From: Pedobacter sp.
GTDB taxonomy: Bacteria; Bacteroidota; Bacteroidia; Sphingobacteriales; Sphingobacteriaceae
Reading direction: 5' to 3'
Length of the DNA: 64,000 bases
Assembly (NCBI GenBank): GCA_031119475.1
Contig: JAVHXV010000001.1
Location: 310,001-374,000 of the forward strand
Shown here: one piece after another, positions 40,985 through 51,029 of the stretch
Layout of the letters: each line of letters starts with the position of its first letter
Numbering within the stretch: the first letter of the stretch is position 1
The notes under the pieces: model-generated
Seen by the model: the letters and a program-made list of their open reading frames with translations, nothing else
The model's database searches: none
Told to the model about the DNA's origin: nothing
Made by a program: the position numbers and the translations under genes

Positions 40985-42374
40985 TCAAATTACCAGCGAA
41001 ATATTAGCTGCAATCGAAAATGCCGTAGGCAAATCAAATGTATTCGTAGACGAAGAGTCGCTTCAAAACTATGCGCACGACGAAACGGAAGATCTCAGAT
41101 TTTACCCTGAAGTTGTGGTAAAGCCCTCAGACACGACTAGTGTTTCTGCCCTGATGAAAGTATGCAACGATTTTAGCGTACCGGTTACGCCGAGGGGTGG
41201 AGGTACGGGATTAAGCGGAGCGGCACTGCCCATATTTGGCGGTGTACTGTTGTCTATGGAAAGATTCAAGGCCATCATTGACATCGATACCGAAAATCTA
41301 CAGGCCACGGTAGAGCCCGGTGTAATTACCGAAGAGTTCATGAACGCCGTTGCTGCACATGGCCTATTGTATCCGGTTGATCCGAGCAGCAAGGGATCGT
41401 GTTTTATTGGCGGTAACGTTGCGCATGGCTCTGGAGGTCCAAGGGTAGTTAAATATGGTACGATACGGGAATATATCCTGAACCTGGAAGTAGTTTTATC
41501 AAATGGTGAGGTGATGTGGACTGGTGCCAATACCTTAAAATATGCATCAGGCTATAACCTTACACAACTGATGATCGGTTCTGAAGGTACTTTAGGTGTG
41601 GTTACGAAGATTGTCACCAAGCTTATTCCTGCTGTCAGCCAAACCGTGTTGATGCTCGGTTCTTTTGCCACGAATGAGCAGGCCTGTGCTGCCGTTTCAG
41701 CTATTTTTAGGGCGGGGATTACACCTTCTGCACTCGAATTTATGGAACGTAAGGGCGTGGAATGGGTCATCCAGTTCGACGATATCAAATTTGACCTTCA
41801 GCCGGGCGTTGAAGCTTTCTTGATGATCGAATTTGATGGCGATGACATGGATACCATTTTTAAGGACTGCGAAAAGGTGAACATGGTACTCGAGGAATAT
41901 GGATGCACAGATGTACTATTTGCCGATACCGCCCAGCAAAAAGAAGATTTATGGCGGATGCGCAGAACGATGGCCGAGTCCGTAAAATCAAATTCGGTCT
42001 ATAAGGAAGAAGATACGGTCGTACCAAGGGCTGCTCTGCCCAAGCTCATCCATGGAATTAAGGAAATAGGTGGGAAGTATGGCTTTGAAAGCGTTTGTTA
42101 TGGCCATGCGGGCGATGGGAACTTACATGTCAATATCATCAAAGCTGGCATGAGCGACGAAGATTGGAAGCATAGGCTGAAGGATGGAATTGTAGAAATC
42201 TTTGAACTGACCACTGCATTGGGAGGCACCATTTCTGGAGAACATGGGATCGGCCTTGTACAAAAGCAATATATGCCCATTAAATATGGTGAAATCCACC
42301 TGAACCTGATGCGCCAGATCAAGCAGGTCTTCGACCCTAAAGGCATTTTAAATCCTGGAAAAATTACGCCCTGA
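40974..42374 (+). CDS. FAD-linked oxidase, GlcD/D-lactate dehydrogenase type
   Basis: This 466-residue flavoprotein has a PCMH-type FAD-binding domain (TPRGGGTGLSGAALP near residue 65, then EPGVI and SSKGSCFIGGN) and a C-terminal oxidase domain with CYGHAGDGNLHVNI near residue 378 and SGEHGIG near residue 420. It oxidises a D-2-hydroxy acid such as glycolate or D-lactate. Partner subunits GlcE/GlcF are not adjacent, so it may act alone. Its start is inside the folB end. Confidence 0.9.
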   Translation: MEFNQITSEILAAIENAVGKSNVFVDEESLQNYAHDETEDLRFYPEVVVKPSDTTSVSALMKVCNDFSVPVTPRGGGTGLSGAALPIFGGVLLSMERFKAIIDIDTENLQATVEPGVITEEFMNAVAAHGLLYPVDPSSKGSCFIGGNVAHGSGGPRVVKYGTIREYILNLEVVLSNGEVMWTGANTLKYASGYNLTQLMIGSEGTLGVVTKIVTKLIPAVSQTVLMLGSFATNEQACAAVSAIFRAGITPSALEFMERKGVEWVIQFDDIKFDLQPGVEAFLMIEFDGDDMDTIFKDCEKVNMVLEEYGCTDVLFADTAQQKEDLWRMRRTMAESVKSNSVYKEEDTVVPRAALPKLIHGIKEIGGKYGFESVCYGHAGDGNLHVNIIKAGMSDEDWKHRLKDGIVEIFELTTALGGTISGEHGIGLVQKQYMPIKYGEIHLNLMRQIKQVFDPKGILNPGKITP

Positions 42375-42480
42375 TTAGTTCATAGTTTATAGTTCATAGT
42401 TCGTAGAGCTCTTTGCTCTTTACTCTTTGCTCTTTACGCTATGCTCTACGCGCTCTACTCTTCGCTCCCTGCTCCAATCA
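42370..42480. repeat. heptamer composite element E19
   Basis: Left arm AGTTCAT/AGTTTAT/AGTTCGT units (42378-42407), then right arm TTTGCTC/TTTACTC/TTTACGC/TATGCTC/TACGCGC/TCTACTC/TTCGCTC/CCTGCTC (42412-42477) in exact 7-bp register. It lies at a convergent junction with no core. Confidence 0.9.
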
Positions 42481-42969
42481 AGAGTTTGGCAGCTGTTCGA
42501 ATGCGATCATTTTTTGGCGCTCCTTGTCTGGGATTGCGACAGGAATTTTGCTATCGTAATCGTACACCACACAGACTGTTTTGCCATGGCTACAGGTCAC
42601 TTCTTTCCCATTCACATCCTTCACAATGAGGTATTCCAAATCGAAACTGGTATTGCCAATCCGCGAGGTGCGTACATACATGCTTACTTTATCTTCTATG
42701 AATAATGGTAAGAGGTAATCGATTGAGGCCTGTCTGATGATGACGCCATTCTCCTTCCAGTTCCAATCAATGGCATGTTTCCAGTATTTCGTGCGGCCTA
42801 TTTCCATGTAGGTAAAGTAAACCGCATTGTTCACATGGCCCATCATGTCTAAATCTGCGAAGCGCATTTCGATGCGTGTTTTATACTTAAAGCTGTCCAA
42901 ATCGCTAACGATGACTGACTTTTTGTCTTGCTGTTTTTCTTTTTTGCGCCAAAATGACTTAAAAAACAT
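42478..42969 (-). CDS. acyl-CoA thioesterase, hotdog fold (YbgC/FadM-like)
   Basis: The 163-residue protein has an N-terminal basic region, then the hotdog domain with the catalytic-type motif MRFADLDMMGHVNNAVYFTYM near residue 38 and the C-terminal strands of a 4-hydroxybenzoyl-CoA thioesterase-family protein. It hydrolyses acyl-CoA. The TGA stop is in array E19. It is divergent from the Hsp20 gene. Confidence 0.88.
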   Translation of the reverse strand: MFFKSFWRKKEKQQDKKSVIVSDLDSFKYKTRIEMRFADLDMMGHVNNAVYFTYMEIGRTKYWKHAIDWNWKENGVIIRQASIDYLLPLFIEDKVSMYVRTSRIGNTSFDLEYLIVKDVNGKEVTCSHGKTVCVVYDYDSKIPVAIPDKERQKMIAFEQLPNS

Positions 42970-43030
42970 AAAAAATTGGTTTGGAATGAGGTTTGAAGAT
43001 GGACAAATATAATTTTTAACAAAAAAATAC

Positions 43031-43035
43031 GGAGG
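43031..43035 (+). promoter_or_regulatory. strong Shine-Dalgarno site before hsp20
   Basis: GGAGG is placed eight bases before the ATG at 43044. Such sites are rare in Bacteroidota and in this window, which suggests high or differently regulated translation of the chaperone. Confidence 0.6.
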
Positions 43036-43043
43036 ATATAAAA

Positions 43044-43475
43044 ATGACTTTAGTAAAATTCAACAACAAAACCAGGAACACTGCGCCCTACTTTAACAAT
43101 GTATTCGACTCTTTGTTTAGCGATGCCTTAAATAAAAACTATGGCATCAATAAAGTACCGAATGTGAATATCCATGAGAATGAAAACGATTATCAGATTG
43201 AGTTGGCTGCGCCTGGACTAACAAAGGAAGATTTCAAGATCGAGCTGAAAAAAGACAATCTTTCGGTTTGGGTAGAGAAAAAAGAGGAAAATGTAGAAGT
43301 GAAAAAAGATTATACCCGCAAGGAATTTGAATATACCTCGTTTGCAAGATCTTTTGTGATGCCAGAAGGTATAAATCCTGATAAAATCAGTGCTACTTAC
43401 ACCAATGGAATTTTGGCCATCACTATTGGTAAAGATGATGCCAAGGCTGCTCATAAAGAGATTGCGGTATCTTAA
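43044..43475 (+). CDS. Hsp20/alpha-crystallin small heat-shock protein
   Basis: The 143-residue protein has an alpha-crystallin domain from about residue 36: VPNVNIHENENDYQIELAAPGL, KEDFKIELKKDNLSV, FARSFVMPEGI and the conserved tail NGILAITIGKDD. Small heat-shock proteins keep unfolding proteins soluble as large oligomers. A strong GGAGG site precedes the start and a terminator follows, so it is a monocistronic unit. Confidence 0.93.
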   Translation: MTLVKFNNKTRNTAPYFNNVFDSLFSDALNKNYGINKVPNVNIHENENDYQIELAAPGLTKEDFKIELKKDNLSVWVEKKEENVEVKKDYTRKEFEYTSFARSFVMPEGINPDKISATYTNGILAITIGKDDAKAAHKEIAVS

Positions 43476-43490
43476 AAAGTTAAAAGTCAT

Positions 43491-43536
43491 GAGCCCTGCA
43501 GGGGTGTTCCACAGGAACTTCTGCGGAGCCCGTGGC
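43491..43536. repeat. GC-rich palindromic insert (type C core)
   Basis: GCCCTGCAGGGG, TTCCACAGGAA and CTGCGGAGCCC form short palindromes. Related GC-rich segments with GGCTCCG..GGAGC occur at 52011-52046 and 52944-52973. Confidence 0.5.
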
Positions 43537-43550
43537 TTAAAGAGTCAAAG

Positions 43551-43576
43551 AGCCCATCGAAAGGTGGGCTTTTTTA
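43551..43576 (+). terminator. rho-independent terminator of hsp20
   Basis: AGCCCATC pairs with GGTGGGCT around a GAAA tetraloop and is followed by a T run. Confidence 0.85.
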
Positions 43577-43682
43577 TTGGTCAAATTTAACCTATAGATC
43601 TCGCTACAGATTTTGAATGAAAAGACAAAATCCTTTGCCAGCATCCCTTTGGCACAGACTGGCAACTGTTAACTGAAATATG

Positions 43683-43690
43683 TATTTTTG
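43683..43690 (+). promoter_or_regulatory. -7 box directly before a start codon
   Basis: TATTTTTG is followed after four bases by the ATG at 43695. This is the same spacing as at the pseudouridine synthase gene and fits a leaderless transcript. Confidence 0.45.
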
Positions 43691-43694
43691 TGGC

Positions 43695-45004
43695 ATGGAT
43701 AGAGAAATTCTGGACACCAAGCGAAAGGCGCTTAAGATTAATTTAAGTGAACAGATTTATGGTACGTTTGCTGAAATTGGTGCGGGACAGGAAGTTGCAC
43801 GAAATTTTTTTACCGCTGGTGCTGCATCCGGAACAATAGCCAAGACCATGTCGGCTTACGACATGACTTTTAGCGATGCCATTTATGGTGCAGAGGCTTC
43901 GGGAAGATATGTGAGCCAAAATAGGCTCTTAAGGATGTTGGAACATGAATTTAGCTTGCTTACTGAACGCTTATCTGGCGAGAAATATGATAAGCGGACT
44001 TTTTTCGCCTTTGCGGATACCGTAACTACACTGAATTATAAACGCACAAATGAACCCCACGGATGGGTGGGGATCCGTTTCCAGCATGAGCCCGGTGGAT
44101 TGCCCAACGAGATTTTTTTTCACGTCAGGCTGCTTGATACCGATGTGAACATGCAGCAACGGGTATTGGGAATTATTGGTGTAAATTTGATTTATGCCGC
44201 TTTTTACTATCAGCATGATCCAAAATTGATGATCGAGTCACTTGCCGATAACCTTACGGTTGGTTCGGTAGAAATTGACCTGATTTCGGTTAAGGGCCCA
44301 GCATTTAAAGACGTGAACAATACCCTGCTCAACCTTTATCTTATCATGAAGGATTTTTCGGCTGCGGCAATATTCGATACCGATGCCCATCCCAGACAGG
44401 CCAAAGACCTGCTCTATAAAAAGGATATTATGATCTTAAGGACCAAATATGGCCAAAAGTCCAACCCGAACTTTAACTTGTTCAATAAAGCTACCGAACA
44501 ATTTGTACGTACCAACCATGTAGAGCCTGGCAATTTGAGCGTCATGATCGAAGTGCTCCTGACCAATGTGCTCACAGATGAGCAGGAAACCCCTGATGAC
44601 ATCGACCTTGAATCTGTAGCCAAACGTGCGGAAGACATGTGCAAAACCGGTAACTTGGTTATTGTTTCTAATTTTACAAGGCACAATAGGTTGGCTAAAT
44701 ATCTAGACCGTTGCAAGCCTAAAAGCGTAGGTATTTCTACAAACATCAGCAACCTTAAGTTTGTGTTTAACTCCACTAATTTTGGAGAAAATTATTCCAG
44801 CCAGTTGTTGGCCTATGTGAGTGATATGTTCACCAAAAATGTTAAACTTTTTGCCTATCCTTTCCTGGATAAAAAAACAAATACGGTCATCACTACCGAA
44901 AATATGCCGGTTACACCTGATGCCAAGCCCCTGTTCGAATTTCTATTGACTAATGGCTATATTACCGATATCAGGAATTACAGTGAAGAAGATGTAAATC
45001 CGGC

Positions 45005-45008
<4 letters not shown>
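43695..45008 (+). CDS. conserved protein of unknown function, 437 aa
   Basis: The start at ATG 43695 (MDREILDTKRKALKINL) follows a -7 box by four bases; ATG 43680 would add five residues. The highly conserved-looking opening has TFAEIGAGQEVARNFF and GAASGTIAKTMSAYDM, then helical and strand parts (LLRMLEHEFSLL, GWVGIRFQHEPGG). There is no signal peptide or membrane segment, so it is cytosolic. I recognise the N-terminal pattern as recurring in Bacteroidota and other phyla under inconsistent names, but cannot assign a function. It stands alone. Confidence 0.7.
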
Positions 45009-45215
<207 letters not shown>

Positions 45216-45224
45216 AACCCATTT

Positions 45225-46190
45225 ATGATGAAACTAACCTCCATTACATTTTTATTACTGGTATCAGTTGCTGCTTTTGGCCAAAGATCAGGCAATCCGC
45301 TATTTCCAGGCTGGTATGCTGATCCTGAGGCGCATATTTTCGGTAAGACCTATTGGATCTATCCGACCTATTCTGCGAAATACCGCGAACAGGTATTTAT
45401 GGATGCTTTTTCATCGACTGATTTGGTGAATTGGAAAAAACACAAAAAAATAATTGATACCTCAAATGTCAAATGGGCAAAAAAAGCCATGTGGGCACCT
45501 TCTATGACCAAAAAAGATGGTAAATATTATCTCTTTTTTGGTGCCAATGATATCCAGAATGATGACGAGCTGGGTGGTATCGGCGTTGCCGTGGCCAAAA
45601 AGCCCGATGGACCATACATCGATCTGTTGGGTAAACCTTTGGTGGGCAAGTTCTACAACAAGGCACAGCCGATCGACCAATACGTTTTCAAGGATAAAGA
45701 TGGTCAGTATTACCTGATCTATGGTGGATGGTCGCATTGTAACATCGCCAAACTGAATAAGGATTTTACAGGCTTTGTTCCATTTCCAGACGGGACAACA
45801 TTTAAGGAAATTACTCCCGATGGCTACGTAGAAGGGCCTTATATGTTCATTAAAAATGGTAAATATTATTTCATGTGGAGCGAGGGAGGATGGACTGGCC
45901 CAGATTATTCGGTATCTTATGCCATCGGCGATTCCCCATTGGGACCTTTTAAAAGAATAGGTAAGATTTTGGAACAGGATGCCCAGGTAGCCAGAGGAGC
46001 AGGACATCACTCTGTGATCCATGATCAAAAAAAAGACAGTTGGTATATCATTTATCACCGCAGACCACTTGGTGAAACCGATGGTAATCATCGTGTTACC
46101 TGCATCGATAAAATGGAGTTTGATCCCAATGGACTTATCCTACCTGTTAAGATCACCAAGGAAGGCGTGGAGCGGAGTAAGTTGTTGTGA
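45225..46190 (+). CDS. glycoside hydrolase family 43 enzyme
   Basis: ATG 45225 gives 321 residues. A signal peptide (LTSITFLLLVSVAAFGQ) is followed by a five-bladed beta-propeller: the general-base Asp in GWYADPEAH, the pKa-modulating Asp in QPIDQYVF, and the general-acid Glu in VEGPYMF. It is a secreted arabinanase, xylosidase or arabinofuranosidase-type enzyme; the exact substrate is not readable. The SusCD pair is 13 kb away, so this is not obviously part of one utilisation locus. Confidence 0.9.
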   Translation: MMKLTSITFLLLVSVAAFGQRSGNPLFPGWYADPEAHIFGKTYWIYPTYSAKYREQVFMDAFSSTDLVNWKKHKKIIDTSNVKWAKKAMWAPSMTKKDGKYYLFFGANDIQNDDELGGIGVAVAKKPDGPYIDLLGKPLVGKFYNKAQPIDQYVFKDKDGQYYLIYGGWSHCNIAKLNKDFTGFVPFPDGTTFKEITPDGYVEGPYMFIKNGKYYFMWSEGGWTGPDYSVSYAIGDSPLGPFKRIGKILEQDAQVARGAGHHSVIHDQKKDSWYIIYHRRPLGETDGNHRVTCIDKMEFDPNGLILPVKITKEGVERSKLL

Positions 46191-46305
46191 AGTGGAAAGT
46201 CAAAGCTTAAAGACACAAACTGAAAGCTTAAAAACTAAGCCTAACGAGTATAGTTCATAGCTTATTAACTATGAACTGTTAACTATGAACTGTTAACTAT
46301 CAACC
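46186..46305. repeat. heptamer composite element E21
   Basis: Left arm AAGTGGA/AAGTCAA/AAGCTTA units, right arm AACTATG/AACTGTT units (46267-46302), in 7-bp register. It lies at a convergent junction; both stops lie in the arms and the GNAT C-terminus VDS is repeat-encoded. Confidence 0.8.
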
Positions 46306-46745
46306 TTATCCTTCAAATAAATATCCTGTACTACAATTTCCATTCTTCTTTCTGGTGCTGTAAGCGGCTTAAATCCAAACTGGGCGTAAAGGCCATGTGC
46401 ATCCAATGTGCCCAAGTGATAGGCCCGTAATCCTTGCAGATCTGGATGGAACATCATTAACGACATTAATTTTTTGGAAAGACCAAGTCCCCTGAAATCC
46501 TTTTCGATATACACATCGCACAAATAGGCAAAAGTAGCCCGGTCAGTTACCCAACGGGCAAAGCCTACCTGTTTACCATTGTGATAAACACCAAAGCAAA
46601 GTGAATTTTGAATCGATCGCTTAACGATTTCGATCGGAATTCCCTTAGCCCAATAAGATTCATCGCTGAGGTAACGGTGCACAGCGGTGGCATCGATGAG
46701 ATGGCTGTCGTCTGAAAATATAAAATTTCCTTCCTTGATTTCCAT
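46293..46745 (-). CDS. GNAT-family N-acetyltransferase
   Basis: The 150-residue GNAT fold has RWVTDRATFAYLCDVYIEKDF (strand 4) and RGLGLSKKLM, the acetyl-CoA pyrophosphate loop. The C-terminal strand ends GLYAQFGFKPL. It transfers acetyl from acetyl-CoA to an unknown amine. The C-terminal residues and stop lie in heptamer array E21. Confidence 0.88.
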   Translation of the reverse strand: MEIKEGNFIFSDDSHLIDATAVHRYLSDESYWAKGIPIEIVKRSIQNSLCFGVYHNGKQVGFARWVTDRATFAYLCDVYIEKDFRGLGLSKKLMSLMMFHPDLQGLRAYHLGTLDAHGLYAQFGFKPLTAPERRMEIVVQDIYLKDKVDS

Positions 46746-46824
46746 GAAGTAATTTATTTGGTCTGAAGTGCTGTTGTGTGGAAAATAATTTTCGTCGATT
46801 GTGCCGATTGAATTTTGATTGTAG

Positions 46825-47316
46825 TTAATTCCTCATGTTGATAAATTGGAGCGGCTGTCCAAAATCCTCTCCTTTACAGAGCGAAATTACCCTTTGGAGG
46901 TCATCAATGCTTTTGCTCTGCACGCGGACCTGGTCGTCCATTAACGAAGCCTGTACTTTCAGTTTGCTGTCTTTTATTTTGGCAATGATTTTTTTTGCGG
47001 CTTCCTTGTCTATTCCTTCCTTGATCTTGATTTCTTTTCTGATCATGTTGCCAGAGGCGATATGTTCTTTGCCGAAATCCAAACTTTTTGGGTCCAGATT
47101 TTGTTTCATCATACGAGAGATGATGGAATCGGTGATGGCCTTTAAGCGCATGTCATCTTCGGTAAGCACGGTGATGGTACTCGTTTTCTTGTCGAGGTCG
47201 ATCGCACTGTTCGAACCATTGAAATCGTATCGGTTCAAAATCTCTTTTTTGGCATTGTTGATTGCATTATCAAGTGTTTGTGCATCTACTTTGCTCACGA
47301 TATCGAAAGTTGGCAT
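46825..47316 (-). CDS. YajQ-family nucleotide-binding protein
   Basis: The 163-residue protein matches YajQ: MPTFDIVSKVDAQTLDNAINNAKKE (cut here), then NRYDFNGS, a central strand, and the C-terminal repeat of the same double-RRM-like fold (VRVQSKSIDDLQRVI). YajQ proteins bind cyclic di-GMP in some species and act as virulence or transcription cofactors. It begins 80 bases upstream of the GNAT start, same strand. Confidence 0.93.
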   Translation of the reverse strand: MPTFDIVSKVDAQTLDNAINNAKKEILNRYDFNGSNSAIDLDKKTSTITVLTEDDMRLKAITDSIISRMMKQNLDPKSLDFGKEHIASGNMIRKEIKIKEGIDKEAAKKIIAKIKDSKLKVQASLMDDQVRVQSKSIDDLQRVISLCKGEDFGQPLQFINMRN

Positions 47317-47455
47317 GATTTATTTTTTAAGATGAAATTGATTACATTTAAGCTATACAAAAAACGCAAAAAAATAGATGAAATGCTCATGATTTTTGAA
47401 ATAATAAAATGATGGAGCGTATGACCATGATATCATCACCACTTAATCCCATGAT

Positions 47456-47977
47456 ATGAAAGCCAATAAAATTAAACCTCAAAAGAAATCAGCTAAAAAA
47501 GTGGCCAAAAAGCATCTTGAACAAAGCTTTTCAGCTAAATTTATCGAAGTTGTGGTAGGACTTGGCCATAATGCAGAAGACATTGCGGGCGAAATTGCAA
47601 CATTGAGTAAAATTGCGGCCAAAAAATTTTCCAAAAAATTAAAGGAAGTTAAGCTAGCAGTCGAGCATAAAATAGAAGAAGTGGGTTCAGCGAAAGTTTC
47701 GAAACCGAATAAAAAAGGAAGTCCATCTATGGCAAAAGCCGGAGACAAGGCCGCCAAACCTAAGCCCATCGCCTCAAGTGTAAAAGTGCCAAGAATTGCA
47801 GGTGGAGAAAAAACTGTATCAAATGCCAAATCTCAATCAAAAGTTATGGAAAAGAAAGTAAGTGCGTCAGCAGACAATGCTAAAAAGGCAGTTGTGAAAG
47901 CAGTAACCAACAATCCGGTCAAAAAAGTGGCTAAGAAAGCCATTCCGACCAAGACCAACACCACTGGTAAAAAATAG
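47456..47977 (+). CDS. Lys/Ala-rich histone H1-like protein, 173 aa
   Basis: The protein is extremely rich in Lys and Ala, with basic repeats (KSAKKVAKKH, KKAVVKAVTNNPVKKVAKKA). A short predicted helical core (SFSAKFIEVVVGLGHNAED, residues 24-42) is the only hydrophobic part. It resembles bacterial histone H1-like or AlgP-type nucleoid proteins that bind DNA through lysine-rich tails. It may bind DNA or polyphosphate, notable because ppk1 lies directly downstream; this is inference. Confidence 0.7.
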   Translation: MKANKIKPQKKSAKKVAKKHLEQSFSAKFIEVVVGLGHNAEDIAGEIATLSKIAAKKFSKKLKEVKLAVEHKIEEVGSAKVSKPNKKGSPSMAKAGDKAAKPKPIASSVKVPRIAGGEKTVSNAKSQSKVMEKKVSASADNAKKAVVKAVTNNPVKKVAKKAIPTKTNTTGKK

Positions 47978-48085
47978 CACCGTGTTAATTTGCAAGCTTT
48001 AACTTAGCTTACACTTAACATTAAGTTAACAGTAGATATGCAGATTTGAAAACTTCTCGATCAGTTCCAGAAGTTTAGTTGATAT

Positions 48086-50143
48086 ATGGCTAAAAAAAAG
48101 TTTCCGTTTTTAAATAGAGAGTTAAGTTGGCTATATTTTAATGAACGTGTTTTACAGGAAGCTGCCGATGATAGTGTTCCATTAATTGAACGCATCAGGT
48201 TTTTGTCTATCTTTTCTTCCAATCTGGAAGAGTTTTACCGGGTACGTGTCGCTACATTGAGCCGTTTGGTAAACCTTAACGAAAAAGCAAAACTTTTATT
48301 AGGGTTCAATCCGAAAAAGGTATTGAACGAAATCAAAAATATTGTCGTTCGGCAGGAGCGGAAATTTGAAAACCTGTTTCAGGCTACGCTGATCAACGAA
48401 TTGGCACAGAACAGGATTTTTATTCTCAACGACGCACAGCTTAACGTTGCCAGGGGAGTTTTTGTCAGGGAACATTTCAGGGATAAAATTTTATCAAACC
48501 TGGTACCTGTACTGATTGATGACGATAAGCCGTTTCCCGAACTTAAGGACCGCTACCTCTATTTTTTTGTGCGATTGGTTAAAACTGGTTCAAAGAAAAG
48601 TGAAAAATATGCACTGATCGAATTTCCCGAAAACCTGCCCCGTTTCTTAGTGCTTCCAGAAACAAATGACCTGAAATTTATCATCTTGTTGGAAGATATC
48701 GTAAAGTATTGCCTGGACGATATTTTTTATGTTTTTGATTATAACCAGATCGAAGCATTTTCTATTCAGTTAACAAGGGATGCAGAGTTGGATATTGATA
48801 AAAATGTGAGCGATAAATTTATCGAAGAATTGAAGAGTAGTCTCGATAAACGAAAAAAAGGTAAGCCCATGCGGCTTTTGTATGATACGGGCATGCCCTT
48901 GGAAATGTTGGGCGTGCTGATCAACAAGCTTAAGATTGAGGCAGAAGGGCTCATCCCGGGCAACCGGTACCACCGTTTTGGCGATTTTATCGCCTTTCCA
49001 AATGTAGGCACCAGCAGTTTGGAATACGCACCACTTGAACCGCTAAAAGTGCATGGACTACACCGTACCGAAAGTATTTTCAACAAGCTCGAGGAAAGGG
49101 ATTATCTGGTCAATTTGCCTTATCAGTCTTATGATTACATCATTTTGTTTCTTCGGGAAGCCGCGATTGATCCAAAGGTGACCGAAATCAATATCACGCT
49201 CTATCGATTGGCCGAAAATTCGAAAGTCATCAACACCCTCATCAATGCGGCAAAAAATGGCAAAAAGGTAAATTGTGTGGTGGAACTGAAGGCAAGGTTC
49301 GATGAAAAGGCAAATATTTTTTGGACGACACGGCTTTTGGAAGAGGGCGTTAACGTAAATTACGGGCTTACCAATTATAAGGTTCATTCCAAAATCTGCC
49401 TGGTGAAGCGGATGGAAAAGGGGAGGGCCAAATATTATGCGAACCTGGCTACAGGTAACTTTAACGAAAAAACAGCGCGAATCTATTGCGATCATAGTAT
49501 TTTTACCGCCAAGAAGGAAATTACGCTTGACCTGATTAATCTTTTCAAGGCACTGAACAAGAAAACGGTAGCAAAGGATTTTAAGCATTTGATTGTATCT
49601 CCATTGGAATCTAGGGATAAGATCTATGCCCTGATCCAACGGGAGATCAAATTTGCAAAAGCCAAAAAACCGGCTTACATGATCTTAAAGGTAAATAGCT
49701 TGGCCGATGAGGGCATTGTGGCCAAACTTTATGAAGCCAGCAATGCAGGCGTTCAGGTTAAATTGATCGTAAGGGGGATTTGCTGCCTCGTACCTGGCGT
49801 TCCGGGATTTAGTGAAAATATTACTGTAGTGAGCATCATCGACAAGTTTTTAGAGCACGCAAGGGTATTTATTTTTGGCAATAATGGACATGAAGAAATG
49901 TTCCTCTCATCAGCAGATCTGATGAGCAGAAATTTTGAACACCGGGTAGAAGTGGGCTTCCCTGTATTGGATGAGAACGTAAGGAATGAAATCCGCGATA
50001 TCATTGATTTTCAGTTGGAAGACAATGTCAAGGCAAGGGACATTACAAAAAACAATAACAATAAATACCATAAGAATAGATTGTCAACAAAGATCAGGGC
50101 ACAGGTGCAGACTTATAACTATTTAAAAAACAAACATCAATAA
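48086..50143 (+). CDS. ppk1: polyphosphate kinase
   Basis: The 685-residue PPK1 has an N-terminal domain starting FPFLNRELSWLYFNERVLQEA, then the head domain and two phospholipase-D-like catalytic halves. The phospho-acceptor His is in NYKVHSKICLV near residue 431, and the second His is in CDHSIF near residue 466. It makes polyphosphate from ATP. The ppx-type gene begins one base after the stop, so polyP synthesis and breakdown are co-encoded. Confidence 0.96.
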   Translation: MAKKKFPFLNRELSWLYFNERVLQEAADDSVPLIERIRFLSIFSSNLEEFYRVRVATLSRLVNLNEKAKLLLGFNPKKVLNEIKNIVVRQERKFENLFQATLINELAQNRIFILNDAQLNVARGVFVREHFRDKILSNLVPVLIDDDKPFPELKDRYLYFFVRLVKTGSKKSEKYALIEFPENLPRFLVLPETNDLKFIILLEDIVKYCLDDIFYVFDYNQIEAFSIQLTRDAELDIDKNVSDKFIEELKSSLDKRKKGKPMRLLYDTGMPLEMLGVLINKLKIEAEGLIPGNRYHRFGDFIAFPNVGTSSLEYAPLEPLKVHGLHRTESIFNKLEERDYLVNLPYQSYDYIILFLREAAIDPKVTEINITLYRLAENSKVINTLINAAKNGKKVNCVVELKARFDEKANIFWTTRLLEEGVNVNYGLTNYKVHSKICLVKRMEKGRAKYYANLATGNFNEKTARIYCDHSIFTAKKEITLDLINLFKALNKKTVAKDFKHLIVSPLESRDKIYALIQREIKFAKAKKPAYMILKVNSLADEGIVAKLYEASNAGVQVKLIVRGICCLVPGVPGFSENITVVSIIDKFLEHARVFIFGNNGHEEMFLSSADLMSRNFEHRVEVGFPVLDENVRNEIRDIIDFQLEDNVKARDITKNNNNKYHKNRLSTKIRAQVQTYNYLKNKHQ

Positions 50144-50144
50144 C

Positions 50145-51029
50145 ATGCTGAGATATGCAGCAATAGATATTGGCTCGAATGCGGTACGTTTGTTGATCGC
50201 AGATATTGCACAAAACGAAAAAAATGCAGACTTTAAAAAAAGTACATTGGTCCGCGTGCCTTTGCGCTTAGGAGACGATGCCTTTTTAGACCAACAGATC
50301 TCTGCGAAGAAGATTGAAGACCTGCTGAAAACCATGAGCGCTTTTAAAAACCTGATGGATGTATATCAGGTGAGCAAATACCTGGCATGTGCGACCTCGG
50401 CCATGCGCGAAGCCAAAAATGGAAAAGAAATTGTTGCATTGGTTAAAGAAACCGTAGGTATAGACCTAGAGATTATTGAAGGACAACGTGAGGCGAATAT
50501 CATTTATGCCAACCATATTGAACAGCATCTCGACCAGCGCAAAAGCTACCTTTATATTGATGTGGGTGGGGGTAGCACCGAGCTCTCTGTCTTTGTAAAC
50601 AAGAAACCCCTGGCCTCCAAATCATTTAACATTGGCACGATTAGGATATTGGATAACCAAGACAAACAGGAAACCTGGGACGATATGAAGGTTTGGGTTA
50701 AAAAATATACCCACGACCTGAAACATTTGGCCGGAATAGGAACGGGAGGGAACATCAACAAGCTTTTCCGTATGTCTAACGAAAGAGAAGACCTGCCTTT
50801 GAGCTATAACAAGCTGAATTCATTGTACAATGAACTCAATTCATTTTCGTTGAAAGAAAGGATTACTGTCATGAAGCTTAATCCAGACCGTGCGGATGTA
50901 ATTATTCCAGCCTGTGAAATATACCTAACGCTAATGAAATGGGCTGGGGTAAAGCAGATCTATGTCCCAAAGGTCGGTATGGTAGACGGGATCATCAATC
51001 TTTTAATAGAGGAAAATGCTGTAGTTTAA
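50145..51029 (+). CDS. ppx: exopolyphosphatase (Ppx/GppA family)
   Basis: The 294-residue protein has the two actin-like phosphate loops: YAAIDIGSNAVRLLIADI at the start and DVGGGSTELSVF near residue 138. It is the short form without the C-terminal HD domain of GppA. It hydrolyses the terminal phosphate of polyphosphate (or pppGpp). The gene follows ppk1 with one base between. Confidence 0.9.
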   Translation: MLRYAAIDIGSNAVRLLIADIAQNEKNADFKKSTLVRVPLRLGDDAFLDQQISAKKIEDLLKTMSAFKNLMDVYQVSKYLACATSAMREAKNGKEIVALVKETVGIDLEIIEGQREANIIYANHIEQHLDQRKSYLYIDVGGGSTELSVFVNKKPLASKSFNIGTIRILDNQDKQETWDDMKVWVKKYTHDLKHLAGIGTGGNINKLFRMSNEREDLPLSYNKLNSLYNELNSFSLKERITVMKLNPDRADVIIPACEIYLTLMKWAGVKQIYVPKVGMVDGIINLLIEENAVV

